Source: a virus. Taken from it: a stretch of 64,000 nt of DNA. The notes beneath the pieces are model-generated. The model was given only the letters and a program-made list of their open reading frames with translations, was not told the DNA's origin and ran no database searches. Location of the stretch: the IMG/VR virus record IMGVR_UViG_3300010883_000015, positions 1 through 64,000 of that record; one strand, given 5' to 3'. Positions 24,685-35,077 of this stretch are shown here, piece by piece (within the stretch, counting starts at the first letter, position 1; each line of letters starts with the position of its first letter). The translations under genes were made by a program, and so were the position numbers.

Positions 24685-27600
24685 ATGGCAGAACGCACAT
24701 GGAAAGAACAAGTAATTGTTCAGATTATGGGAAAAGATGCAGGTTATAACAAACTTGTATCTGATGCAACCAGAAGAACAGATCGATTTGGTAAGTCTCT
24801 TGAAATACTCAGTACACGGGTAACCAATCAATTTACAAAAGGATTGGCGAACATGGCAACTGCCGTGTCTGCTTTTTCTAAAGATATGGTTGTGGCTGGA
24901 GCAAATTTTGAGCAAGCGATAACTACACTTAGCGCAATAAAACCGTCAACAAGTAGTTCGGCCTTAGCAGGCCTTTCTGATGAGGCAAGAAAGTTAGGTG
25001 CCACGACTGCATATACTGCTACTGAGGCAGCAGAGGGTATGCAACAATTGGCTCGTGCGGGATTTGAAGCAAATCAAGTTCTAGCAATGACTGGCCCTGC
25101 ATTATATTTCGCAGGAGCGAATGCAATAACAATGGATATGTCAACGAAATTGTTGGCATCCTCTTTAAAGCAGTTTAATCTTGTTGCTTCTGATTCCAAT
25201 AATGTTCTGGATGTTTTTACTGTTGCAACACAGAATTCATTGTTTGATGTAGAATCCTTAGCGGTAGCTATGCGATATGGTGGTTCAGTTGGTGCTTCTC
25301 TTGGTAGGTCCCTTGAAGAAACTGTTGCGGTTATGTCGTCATTTAGAGATTTGGGCCTTGAAGGTTCGATGGTGGGTACTCGCTTTAGGCAAGCGATGCT
25401 TTCATTAATTAATCCTACCGCAGGTGCTAAAAAGATAATAAAAGATTTAGGATTAACCTTAGAAGATGTCAACCCTTCTATTGTTGGCGCAACTGAGGCA
25501 ATCAGAAATCTTGGAAAGGCGGGAGCCACAAGCCCAGATGCACTAGCGCCTATTGTTTCTAAAAGGGCAGCAGGTAGTGTTTCAAAACTAGCAAAAGATT
25601 TGGCAGAAGCATTAAGCATTGATGAATTAGAAATGTACTTTTCAAAATTAGGAAAAGATTTATCACTTCAAACTGTTGAAGATATTGCAAACGCAGAAAA
25701 GCAAATAGGGAAATCTCTTCACCAAATAGATCTAATGCAGATGAAGTTTCAGAGATCTGCTGGGATAACTGCGCGAACCTATGAGACAATGATCTCAACG
25801 GTAGAAGGTCAGTATAAGATATTGACCTCTGCTATTCAAGAATTGCAAATTACAACATTTAAAGCCTTTAATACAGATGTTTTCAGGGGAACAAAAAAAG
25901 AAATAGAAGAAATTGGAAAAACATTTAGCGGTACAATACCTGAAATTAATAGTTTTTCTTCTATACTTGAAGATTTAAAGAAAGTTGTTGATGACGTAAC
26001 AACCGTTATTTCTTTTCAGGGTATTGAAACAACATTATTCTTCACTGAAATGACCGATAAGATCAAAGAATTAGTTGATACATTTGGAACCACGGAAAGT
26101 ATAACTATTCATTTTATAGAAATGAGTAAAGCAATTGTCTCTGCTTCTCTAAATGTTGCTTTATTTTTAAATAATTTCAGATTTTTAATTGATCTAGCAC
26201 AGACATTTGTTGCTATAAAACTTGGGTTTATGTTTAAGAATATTGCCGAGTATATGCTAAGAAGTGCTGGAGCGATGACCGTGACTGCTGGTGCCATGGT
26301 AAACCTTACAGGGGTGCAGGGTGCACTAAATGTAGCTTCTAAGGGTGATATAGCAATAAAGAATATACAGCGAACCCTAATGATCCAAATGCTGGAATTG
26401 ATGATCGTTCAGACCCAAGCATTTGTTGCGTTAACAGCAGGGCAAAGTAGGGCAACAGTAGCAACTAAAACAAATACCGCAGCATTAACTACGCAAATCA
26501 TGGCAATGAAGGCTAGTGTTGGTCTTTTAAAAAAGCAGATAATAAGCGCAGGAGCAGCAAGTGCCACTATACCGGTCGCGACTGTATCGATGGGGCTTCT
26601 AGGTAGGGCGACACTGAAAGCAGCCGGGTTCTTTCGTGCGCTTGCGGGTGCTTTATCAGGCCCAATAGGACTTCTTTTTATATTTGCACCCTTATTAATG
26701 GATATATTTTCAGGCTGGAGCGACATTGCAGATGAAGTAGAGGCTACCACCTCAAAAGTTAATTCATTACGCCTATCACAAGAGGCATATAATAAATCAT
26801 TAGCTACCTCTGCTGGCGGGGATAAAGTTGATCAACAAGATGGGATAAATGCATTAAAGCAACAATTAAGAGATAGAGAAGAATATACCTCAGTTATTAG
26901 AAATGAACTAAATTTAGTAAAAGATCTTACTGATAAAAAACGACAAGAACTTCTATTAGAGGGAAAATTATTTAAAGTTCAATATGGTAAGGAAAATATT
27001 TTATTATCGGCTAATGCTGCTCAGGCATTAAGGAATACTTATTTAGAAAAAGAGCATGGGATTCTGGCTCAACAAGAAAAAATTGCTGAAAGTATGACCG
27101 CTAATGCAGATGCTTTAAATAAAAAAGTTAAAGATGGAGCATCAGGATTCACATCATTAATATTACACCAAAAAGAACTTAATAAAGAGTCTGGATGGTT
27201 TGGGAATTCATGGAAATTAAGCCTAACTGATTTAAATGATTTTAATAATATATTAAAAGAAACATCAGCATCCATGGGTTCAGTGCTTGTTGCAGGAGAA
27301 AAGCATAGCAACTTAATGTCGGCTATTGCTAGCAAAGGTTTAAATGTTTATAGTGCTAGTGATTATTCTGAGATAGTAAAATTATCTACTGAAGTTTATG
27401 AAACACTTGAGTCTCAAGCTAAAGCCACATCTAATCAAGCCAATGTAATGGGGAACGCCCTTACTGATGCAATAGATAGAGTTACAAATGCTGGACAGAA
27501 AAGAATAGAGTCGAATAAACGTATAGGGAAAAGCAACAATGATCTAAATAAAGCAATTGAATCAAGGTTAAAGTTAGAAGAAAAGCTTAGGAAAGCCCTA

Positions 27601-30600
27601 GAAAAAGCAAAAGCAGTAAGAACACAAGAAACACTTGCTATTGAATATAAATATAGAATTAAAGAACTTCAAAAAGTTTATGAAAAAGAATTAGCACTTC
27701 TTAAAAATAATTTAGAGAAAAAGAGGGCGCTTGAAGCACGTTATGCAAACTCTGTAAGGATGGTTCAGGATACTTATGAACAGAAATACTTGGCTGGTCA
27801 TGACAAGATGCGAGAGCGGATTCTACAAGATATTGAAGAGAGTTCAAAAAGTGAAATAGGGCTTTTAAAGTCAAGTCATAAGGAAGAAATCGACGAAATA
27901 AAAGATAAATTTAAAGATGAAGAAAACCTGATAAAACAACAATTAGGCATTAGAGATGATAACTCAGCATTGTCTGCTGATATCATAAATAAACATTTAG
28001 ATAATGAATATGACATAACAATAGAGTCTTTTGATAAAAAAGCCAAGGCTCAGTACAGTGCAAATAGTGAATATGTAAAGAATAGTATAGGTGATAATGC
28101 CTCACAAGAGAAAAGACTAGAATTATATGAATCAGATTTAGCTAAAATTACAGAAGAAGCAAACACAAAGAGGGAGGCCCAGAAAGACAAATCACTCAAT
28201 AGATTGGCTACTTTAACTACTAACCATCAATCGCTGCTGGTCTTAGCCGAGAAGAAGAACAGCGCAGAAGTTTTAAAGGCTACTGGCGAGTTGCAAGATG
28301 AATTATTTAAGAATGATATCGAGAGCATGGAGTCAAGGCTAGGTGTGTCTCTTCCTGTTTTAAATTTAATAGTTGAAGAAGAAGCATATAAAAAATATCT
28401 TAAAAAATTAGAAGATAGTGGTGATATCTCTGCGAATAGAAGGGGACAATTAGAGCAACTATATACACAAAAAATATTAAATCTCAGGAAAAGTGTTCTT
28501 GACCAATCTCTAGGTTTTGATTCTAATTATCTGAAATCTCACAAAGAAGATATTGCAACTCTTCTCAATGAAGAAAACGCAATGTTTAATAATTCGCTAA
28601 ATCTTACTGAGGATTTATCGAACAATAGATTACTGAAAATGCTTGGCTATTCTAAGGAAGAAATAAAATTACTTGTTTCTAGAACGCAGATAGCAAAGAC
28701 CATATCAATAGAAGAATTAAAAATAAAGAAAGAGACTGCGCTAAAGCTTCTTGCATTAGATAAATGGTACAACGGAGAAGCACAAGCAGTAGCTCGTCAG
28801 GCTGAGGTAGATAAAAGAGAAGAAGTTAAAGCTAATATGACTACTCTTTATGAGTCCAGAAGACGTGCAATTGCAGAAGGAGAAAAGGAAGAAATAGAGG
28901 AACTTTCAAAATATAACGATGAGAAGATTTTAGAAAATAAGAGATATTTTAAAATATTAAGCAATATATTCTCACAAACACTTCTAGCAACCCGGTCTTC
29001 TTTAAATAAAATAGCAAAAATAGTCGGTGGTGCAACTATTGCATTAGGCGCTCTGTTTTCATTACTATCAGGAGAAAAAAATTCATCTTCAGTGAAGGAA
29101 TTTAAAAAATATTTAGCTGGAATAACTAGGTCATTTAGTGCTTTCGGAGCAAGACTAGAGAAAACAGGGTCAGAAACAAAAGATTTCTTCAAGGGATTAG
29201 GTGACGGAGTAAAAGGTGTTAGCAAAAGTGGAGTTACAAATATAACTACTTTGTTTGCTGGAATAATATCATTATTTAAAGAAGGAGGATTAAAAAAGGG
29301 GTTTTCTTCATTATCAAAAGGATTAGGAGACTTGGGGAAATCCACTAAGGAAAAGGGATCAAAAGGAGACCTGCTTAAGGGATTGGTCGGTGGAGTAAAT
29401 AAAGCCAGTAAGGCGCTAGGAAATGTAGAATTAACTACAGGTGGTGGGCTTGCAGGAATGGCTAGCAATACAAAAGCAATATCAGGTGCGCTTTCTGCAA
29501 TTGGTGGAAAGTTGGGTGCTATCTTGGGTGGAGTTGCTTCTACACTAGGATATGCAGCTATTGGTGTGGTTGTATTAGGCAAGGCATTAGGCAAAATATT
29601 AGGAGTTGTTGGAAAGGCAATTTCAAAAATAGTAGAGTTGAGCAAGCAAGCCTTTGATTATATAACTGGTGGATTTAATCTAAATGTTTTCACTGCAATA
29701 TCAAATATTACTAGTGATATTATATCACAGCAGACCGCTGCTATTGATAAAGCGAAATCAGACTTAGAGTCCTTGGAACAGCAATTATTGGCGAGGAAAA
29801 TAACTAAAGAAGAATATGACGAAGCAAGAGCAGGTGGAATCGGATCGGTAGATGAAGTTGATATTCAGGGTGAAACAGAAACTGCGGTAAATGAACTTTT
29901 TAAACAAGCAGAAATGTTTATGGGTGTGATACTTCAAGTTGCTCCAAGAGTAATGGAGATGTTTGCGGAAAAACTTCCTGCTTTATTTACTATGTTTAAA
30001 AATGCTGCAATAAGTCTTTTAGGCACAATCGAAGCCTACATGCCTAATTTAGTTATAAGTTTTGTTGATTCTATATTCAGAATTGCTCCTTCTATTTTAT
30101 CTGTACTGCAAGAAGTCCTTCCATCTATACTTACATTTGCTACCAATTTAATTGTTAAAGAATTACCTGCTCTTGCAAATATGTTTTACAGCATACTCTT
30201 AACTTTTGGCGATATTATAATATCTTCTTTGCCGGATATTGTAACTGCAATAATAAAGCTTGTTCCTACTGTGACTTCGATAATACAAAATATGTTAAAA
30301 ATATTTGGTGTTGTTGTAAAGGAAGTAATTAAAAATGCTGATGAAATAACTAAAGTGATTACCGATGCGATTGGGCCAATTCTTGCGACACTTGCAGATC
30401 AATTGTTTCCATTACTAGCTAGTCTTCTAAGTGTTTTAGTAAAATGGGCATTATCCTCTGCTACCAATTTGACTAAATTTGCTATCGATCTGATTGTTGG
30501 GTTTATGAACGCCCTGCCTGATATAATCACCAAAGTAATTGATTTACTACCACTAATAATTGAAGAATTAATATTAAGCATTGGGGATATAATAATTGCA

Positions 30601-31317
30601 ATAGTTATGGCAATTCCTCAAATAATACATGCTATTATTATTTTAATACCAACATTGATCGCTAGTATTATAAAATTAATTCCTGATATTATTGGCGCTC
30701 TTGTAAGTAGTATAGGTATTGTCGGTAAGACAATGTTTGATTCATTCACATCAGGTATCTGGGATATGTTTACTGATATTGGCAAACAATTCGGTGAAGC
30801 ATTTAAAGACACCTTGTTTAAAAATGATTGGCTTTCTGGGCTTAGGGACACAAACAATTCAGACGATGATGGGTCTTCTGTCGGGGGTGCAATCAAGGAC
30901 TGGTTTGGAAGACAAAAAGATAGATTTGAGGGTAATGCCTCCGTATCGCTGAATGAGTATAATGATACTCCATATGCACTAAGGGCTGGACTAGATGGTT
31001 TTGCTGCAAAATTTGCTGCTGGTGATTATATTGTCGCTGCTCAAAATCCTGCTGGATTATTACAGCAAGCATTAGATAATTTCATTAATACTACAAGTTC
31101 AAGAGGCTCATTTTCAGGGATGGAGTCAATGGGCAATTCAGGTGGCGCAATGCCCCCAATCGATATAGCTGTTATAGCCGAAGGAAGGCTGTTAGATGCC
31201 GTTCAGATTACAGCCCTTGATCGAGGTCACGCCCCAAGAATGGAGCGTAAATTACGCAGAGCTAGCGGGGTCAATGTAGGCTTCGATAGAGGCCGATTCA
31301 ATAACTTTGGGAGATAG
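24685..31317 (+). CDS. Tape-measure protein
   Basis: At 2210 aa it is the largest gene. It sets tail length and is ejected into the host with DNA. The N-terminal part has the TP901-type tape-measure core (FEQAITTLSAIKPS, LARAGFEANQVLAMTGPAL). Middle sections are long charged coiled coils (about 970-1450). There are several hydrophobic, possibly membrane-inserting segments near residues 590-680 and about 1750-2040, with repeats of aliphatic runs such as IIIAIVMAIPQIIHAIIILI. Its length suggests an unusually long tail. Confidence 0.92.
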   Translation: MAERTWKEQVIVQIMGKDAGYNKLVSDATRRTDRFGKSLEILSTRVTNQFTKGLANMATAVSAFSKDMVVAGANFEQAITTLSAIKPSTSSSALAGLSDEARKLGATTAYTATEAAEGMQQLARAGFEANQVLAMTGPALYFAGANAITMDMSTKLLASSLKQFNLVASDSNNVLDVFTVATQNSLFDVESLAVAMRYGGSVGASLGRSLEETVAVMSSFRDLGLEGSMVGTRFRQAMLSLINPTAGAKKIIKDLGLTLEDVNPSIVGATEAIRNLGKAGATSPDALAPIVSKRAAGSVSKLAKDLAEALSIDELEMYFSKLGKDLSLQTVEDIANAEKQIGKSLHQIDLMQMKFQRSAGITARTYETMISTVEGQYKILTSAIQELQITTFKAFNTDVFRGTKKEIEEIGKTFSGTIPEINSFSSILEDLKKVVDDVTTVISFQGIETTLFFTEMTDKIKELVDTFGTTESITIHFIEMSKAIVSASLNVALFLNNFRFLIDLAQTFVAIKLGFMFKNIAEYMLRSAGAMTVTAGAMVNLTGVQGALNVASKGDIAIKNIQRTLMIQMLELMIVQTQAFVALTAGQSRATVATKTNTAALTTQIMAMKASVGLLKKQIISAGAASATIPVATVSMGLLGRATLKAAGFFRALAGALSGPIGLLFIFAPLLMDIFSGWSDIADEVEATTSKVNSLRLSQEAYNKSLATSAGGDKVDQQDGINALKQQLRDREEYTSVIRNELNLVKDLTDKKRQELLLEGKLFKVQYGKENILLSANAAQALRNTYLEKEHGILAQQEKIAESMTANADALNKKVKDGASGFTSLILHQKELNKESGWFGNSWKLSLTDLNDFNNILKETSASMGSVLVAGEKHSNLMSAIASKGLNVYSASDYSEIVKLSTEVYETLESQAKATSNQANVMGNALTDAIDRVTNAGQKRIESNKRIGKSNNDLNKAIESRLKLEEKLRKALEKAKAVRTQETLAIEYKYRIKELQKVYEKELALLKNNLEKKRALEARYANSVRMVQDTYEQKYLAGHDKMRERILQDIEESSKSEIGLLKSSHKEEIDEIKDKFKDEENLIKQQLGIRDDNSALSADIINKHLDNEYDITIESFDKKAKAQYSANSEYVKNSIGDNASQEKRLELYESDLAKITEEANTKREAQKDKSLNRLATLTTNHQSLLVLAEKKNSAEVLKATGELQDELFKNDIESMESRLGVSLPVLNLIVEEEAYKKYLKKLEDSGDISANRRGQLEQLYTQKILNLRKSVLDQSLGFDSNYLKSHKEDIATLLNEENAMFNNSLNLTEDLSNNRLLKMLGYSKEEIKLLVSRTQIAKTISIEELKIKKETALKLLALDKWYNGEAQAVARQAEVDKREEVKANMTTLYESRRRAIAEGEKEEIEELSKYNDEKILENKRYFKILSNIFSQTLLATRSSLNKIAKIVGGATIALGALFSLLSGEKNSSSVKEFKKYLAGITRSFSAFGARLEKTGSETKDFFKGLGDGVKGVSKSGVTNITTLFAGIISLFKEGGLKKGFSSLSKGLGDLGKSTKEKGSKGDLLKGLVGGVNKASKALGNVELTTGGGLAGMASNTKAISGALSAIGGKLGAILGGVASTLGYAAIGVVVLGKALGKILGVVGKAISKIVELSKQAFDYITGGFNLNVFTAISNITSDIISQQTAAIDKAKSDLESLEQQLLARKITKEEYDEARAGGIGSVDEVDIQGETETAVNELFKQAEMFMGVILQVAPRVMEMFAEKLPALFTMFKNAAISLLGTIEAYMPNLVISFVDSIFRIAPSILSVLQEVLPSILTFATNLIVKELPALANMFYSILLTFGDIIISSLPDIVTAIIKLVPTVTSIIQNMLKIFGVVVKEVIKNADEITKVITDAIGPILATLADQLFPLLASLLSVLVKWALSSATNLTKFAIDLIVGFMNALPDIITKVIDLLPLIIEELILSIGDIIIAIVMAIPQIIHAIIILIPTLIASIIKLIPDIIGALVSSIGIVGKTMFDSFTSGIWDMFTDIGKQFGEAFKDTLFKNDWLSGLRDTNNSDDDGSSVGGAIKDWFGRQKDRFEGNASVSLNEYNDTPYALRAGLDGFAAKFAAGDYIVAAQNPAGLLQQALDNFINTTSSRGSFSGMESMGNSGGAMPPIDIAVIAEGRLLDAVQITALDRGHAPRMERKLRRASGVNVGFDRGRFNNFGR

Positions 31318-31319
31318 AA

Positions 31320-34300
31320 ATGCCAAAAGCACCATCGCAATTTATGATTATCAATGATAATTCATTCGTAAACGCCTTATTAACATCAACCAATAGTTAT
31401 AATGAATTAAGGTTGGATGTTGCAAATGCTGAAAGTACTAATTCAGGTGAGTTATCATTATTTTGCACAGGATTTAATCTGGGTGCTTTAACTAGTGATC
31501 CTACTAGTTATGAATTTAGAGTTCAAAATAGTGGGTCCTTAGATTCTGCTACATGGATATGGTCTAAATCACCATCTTCCGCTGCATCTTCTTGGTACGG
31601 AGAGCCAGATCTTCGCTATCCAAATGTAGTTGACAATGCAAACGTTAAGACTATTGCTTATGGTGCGACAGGTGTGTATTCTAGCAAAGAAAATGCAATA
31701 TTATTATATTATGGATCTTCAACATCAAATAGTATAAATGTAAGAAAAAAAGCATTAGGTGAGGAATCGAGAGAAGGTTATTGGGGCACCAGCACAATTG
31801 ATATAGCTGCTATTGCAGGGTATGGGATTGATCATTCTAATGATCAAAGTATAACACTAGATGTTTGTGAGCTACCTAATGGGACGCTACTAATGCTTGT
31901 CGGATATAACGATGATTTATTCATATACGATAGTCTTGATGGTTCAACATGGAGTCTTTATGCAAATGAAATTGCTTCAAGGTTTGCAGGAATTAAGAGA
32001 CAATTCCTTGATTGCAAAATAGAAACTAGCGGAAGTTATGTCAGAATTATTGGCACATATCCTAACACTATATCTACTGGTGTTCAAACATATAATACTA
32101 CTTACCCTTTGTTCTCCATGGTTTCATCAGATAGTGGCGCAACATGGAAAGACGTAACAACTAGTGACTTTCAATGTATTGAGATTTCAACTTCAGGAGC
32201 AGATAGATTTTCATTTGATATAGCAAAATATGATAACAATGGAACCTTCATAATTGTTGGGATGACTAATTTTCGTGCAAATAAAATATATGATACGTTT
32301 ATAGGTAGTGGAAATTTAGCATTACAATCAACATTGGAGTCCCCACATGCCACCTTAGATCCATCGGGCGTATACATTACAGATTATGGAGATTGGATCG
32401 TATGCGTTCAGGTCGGTGCCATATCTAGACAAGATTTATTTCAAGATGCTCAATTTATAAGTAGTACGAGTGTAAATAATAACCCGGCCTTACCGACCCT
32501 TACTGTAATAGGTAGTAAAATAACAATGTATGAATTCATTTTTCAATACATTGATAAAACAGAAAATCCTTTGACTGCAAAATGGAAAAGTCTAAATGAT
32601 TCTTATGCTATTTCAGGATATTATGGATCTATGCGATATGTCCCATCTAGGGGTGCTATATTTGATACAGGGAAAGGGTTATCTTTCTTTTCTGCGCTTA
32701 GGGACATTGAAGAACCTTTGCAATTTGGATATGTTAAAGGAGCATCATATAGAGAGTTTTCTGGATGGGGAACTAGGCCAGTAAGAGATTACAATATTGA
32801 TAATTTCGCAAGCGAATTAGATGCTACTGCCAATATGTCTGTTGAAATAACAAACCCTCATCAGCCCTCAGGTCGGTTTATGAGGCCTCAGTGGGATGTT
32901 GGGGGTGGATGCCCCGACCAAGGAAGCAATGGTGGTATATATACTCCGTGGGAAAGAATAAGGTCATCTGGTGCCAGATCAAATATAGACTGGAAATTTG
33001 GTCGAAGTATGGAGATTTATGATTGGGCTGGATCTTCATTGACTCAACAAAATTATTTTAGATTTATTGATCCAAACTTTTATGACCTACAGAGAACATT
33101 TAGCATTCAATCCATTGCCGATGATCATTATAGTGGGGTTACTGGTGTCACTAATTTCTATGGATATAGTGATTATATAAAAGCAAGCGGTGAAACTCCT
33201 TACGCAGCATCATTTAATGCACAAAAAAGCACACCCTTAAGGAATTGGGTTTTCTTACCACAAATAGATACTTCATCAAATATTACATCTAATTCACAAA
33301 CAAGCAATTCATACCCTCATGGCTCTTGTGTTGTATGGACAGCCAAATTCGACGATGGGACTACAGCATTTGACGGAACCCAAGACTTTATGGTTGTTGG
33401 GTTAAGTTCTTATAATATATTAACTAGATCATCAGGAGCCACAGATAAGTATGCGGTTAATTGCGTGGTTCGGCATTCTGAATATAAAGCAGTTGTTTAT
33501 GATAAAATTTCTAATGTTGCGTTGGCAACAATAACACCTGATGCCTCTATTTATGGGGCAAATCCCTTTAGAGATGAATTTTGGGAATTCAGATGGGCTT
33601 GGTATCCATTCAAAGGAGGTCAGGTAATATCCAATACAACAAGTAATTGGAAAGGAAAATGTGCTCTGATGTGTAGAAAGTTAGGGTCTGATGATTGGCT
33701 TTCTACAAGCGTTTTAACGCCTAGTTATGATGACATATCTGCAATAACTTCTGCTGATATTAATTCTAGGCTTCTTAATCAAATGATTTATTTTGGTAAT
33801 TATGAAGGTAATCCTTATCAAAAATCTAACTGGAAAAACTTAGGTGTTCATACAGGTAATGATCTTGGTACTTTTGCTTATATAAATGCAAGTATTTCTC
33901 CAGTTGCTTCTTTACAGCCTATTGATGCAATACGAGGAAGAAAGCTAGGAGACTCCCCAATAACTTTTGATAGTAAAGTAGCAAGTAGTCAAACGTCTTT
34001 TGCTAAGGCTGTTTGGGGCGGGGCTGGTGGTGTTTATAATGATCGATATACTTGCAATATAAAATATGTTTATCCACCAACAAATATGAATCAATTTTCG
34101 TCTCCAAGAATAAAATATAGAACAAAAAAGTCTTCTGCTCGGAATACAACAAAAACTGCAAATGTTGTATTTAAGAGTAAAAATAATGATGTTTTTTATC
34201 ATGACTCTGTTTCCTTTATTAATACGAATTTGGCTAGTCTTCATGTTTCTTATTCCATGGATAATTCAACATATAGCGCAGGTAAAACAATTGATTTTAA

Positions 34301-35069
34301 AAGAATAGGTGGTGGACTAATTACTGCAGCAACTAGCAATATTATTACAATTGATTTTCCTAATAATAATTTATTCCCAAGTGAAATATCAAGTAGCGAT
34401 AAGAAGAAATTCTATCTTCAAATTGATATTGCAACAGCAGGCACAACTTATGATAAATATTTAATACAAAAAAGTTTTGGAAATAATACCTTTGTTCTTG
34501 ATCAAGAAAATTCAAATATTACCTCAGTCCCTTCTGGGATGGTAGGTTCGACTGTAAGTATATATAATGACCGTGGATACGGGATTTATTCTGCTCCTGA
34601 ATATGGCAAGTATATGAAAATAACAATTCCTGAATATAACAGAACGAATACAACTTATGGAGAAATCGGAAGCATTGTAGCAGGGGTTTCCTTTAATTTC
34701 GATGTTCCTTTATCTTGGTCTTTTACAGATACAGAGAAAGCGAATCAGCAAACCTTTAGAAGTCGCTCAGGAATACAATGGTCTTATAATCAAGGGCCCA
34801 GTACAAGGGAATTATCATTAACAATGATTGGTGATGTTAGCCAGCAAAATAGAAGAACAATTAGAGAGCAAATTAAGTCTATAAGTCAATACGGTAAAAA
34901 TAATTTAGTTTTCATAACAGAATCAGGAAGTAAGGATTCTGATATGATTTTTCATGGTAGATATGAAGATTCAACTCAATTAAAAAATGACGGATGGTAT
35001 TATGACGAAACAAATAAGTTGTGGAGACCCATAGGTAATATGGGGATAAAATTAACTGAAATTAATTAG
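31320..35069 (+). CDS. Large tail tip/distal tail protein with Asp-box segments
   Basis: A 1249-aa protein starting 2 nt after the tape measure. It contains Asp-box (BNR) motifs, for example YDSLDGSTWS (about 206) and SSDSGATWKD (about 268), which mark beta-propeller blades in sialidase-like folds. This suggests a glycan-binding or sialidase-type propeller on the tail tip. The C-terminal 250 residues resemble a distal-tail/baseplate beta structure. No catalytic residues for a sialidase can be assigned with confidence. Confidence 0.68.
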   Translation: MPKAPSQFMIINDNSFVNALLTSTNSYNELRLDVANAESTNSGELSLFCTGFNLGALTSDPTSYEFRVQNSGSLDSATWIWSKSPSSAASSWYGEPDLRYPNVVDNANVKTIAYGATGVYSSKENAILLYYGSSTSNSINVRKKALGEESREGYWGTSTIDIAAIAGYGIDHSNDQSITLDVCELPNGTLLMLVGYNDDLFIYDSLDGSTWSLYANEIASRFAGIKRQFLDCKIETSGSYVRIIGTYPNTISTGVQTYNTTYPLFSMVSSDSGATWKDVTTSDFQCIEISTSGADRFSFDIAKYDNNGTFIIVGMTNFRANKIYDTFIGSGNLALQSTLESPHATLDPSGVYITDYGDWIVCVQVGAISRQDLFQDAQFISSTSVNNNPALPTLTVIGSKITMYEFIFQYIDKTENPLTAKWKSLNDSYAISGYYGSMRYVPSRGAIFDTGKGLSFFSALRDIEEPLQFGYVKGASYREFSGWGTRPVRDYNIDNFASELDATANMSVEITNPHQPSGRFMRPQWDVGGGCPDQGSNGGIYTPWERIRSSGARSNIDWKFGRSMEIYDWAGSSLTQQNYFRFIDPNFYDLQRTFSIQSIADDHYSGVTGVTNFYGYSDYIKASGETPYAASFNAQKSTPLRNWVFLPQIDTSSNITSNSQTSNSYPHGSCVVWTAKFDDGTTAFDGTQDFMVVGLSSYNILTRSSGATDKYAVNCVVRHSEYKAVVYDKISNVALATITPDASIYGANPFRDEFWEFRWAWYPFKGGQVISNTTSNWKGKCALMCRKLGSDDWLSTSVLTPSYDDISAITSADINSRLLNQMIYFGNYEGNPYQKSNWKNLGVHTGNDLGTFAYINASISPVASLQPIDAIRGRKLGDSPITFDSKVASSQTSFAKAVWGGAGGVYNDRYTCNIKYVYPPTNMNQFSSPRIKYRTKKSSARNTTKTANVVFKSKNNDVFYHDSVSFINTNLASLHVSYSMDNSTYSAGKTIDFKRIGGGLITAATSNIITIDFPNNNLFPSEISSSDKKKFYLQIDIATAGTTYDKYLIQKSFGNNTFVLDQENSNITSVPSGMVGSTVSIYNDRGYGIYSAPEYGKYMKITIPEYNRTNTTYGEIGSIVAGVSFNFDVPLSWSFTDTEKANQQTFRSRSGIQWSYNQGPSTRELSLTMIGDVSQQNRRTIREQIKSISQYGKNNLVFITESGSKDSDMIFHGRYEDSTQLKNDGWYYDETNKLWRPIGNMGIKLTEIN

Positions 35070-35077
35070 GTTTTATT

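Noticed and set aside
28848-29645. A 265-codon minus-strand open frame inside the tape-measure gene
   Set aside because: Proline- and asparagine-rich shadow of the tape-measure coding strand; no ribosome site and no known family.
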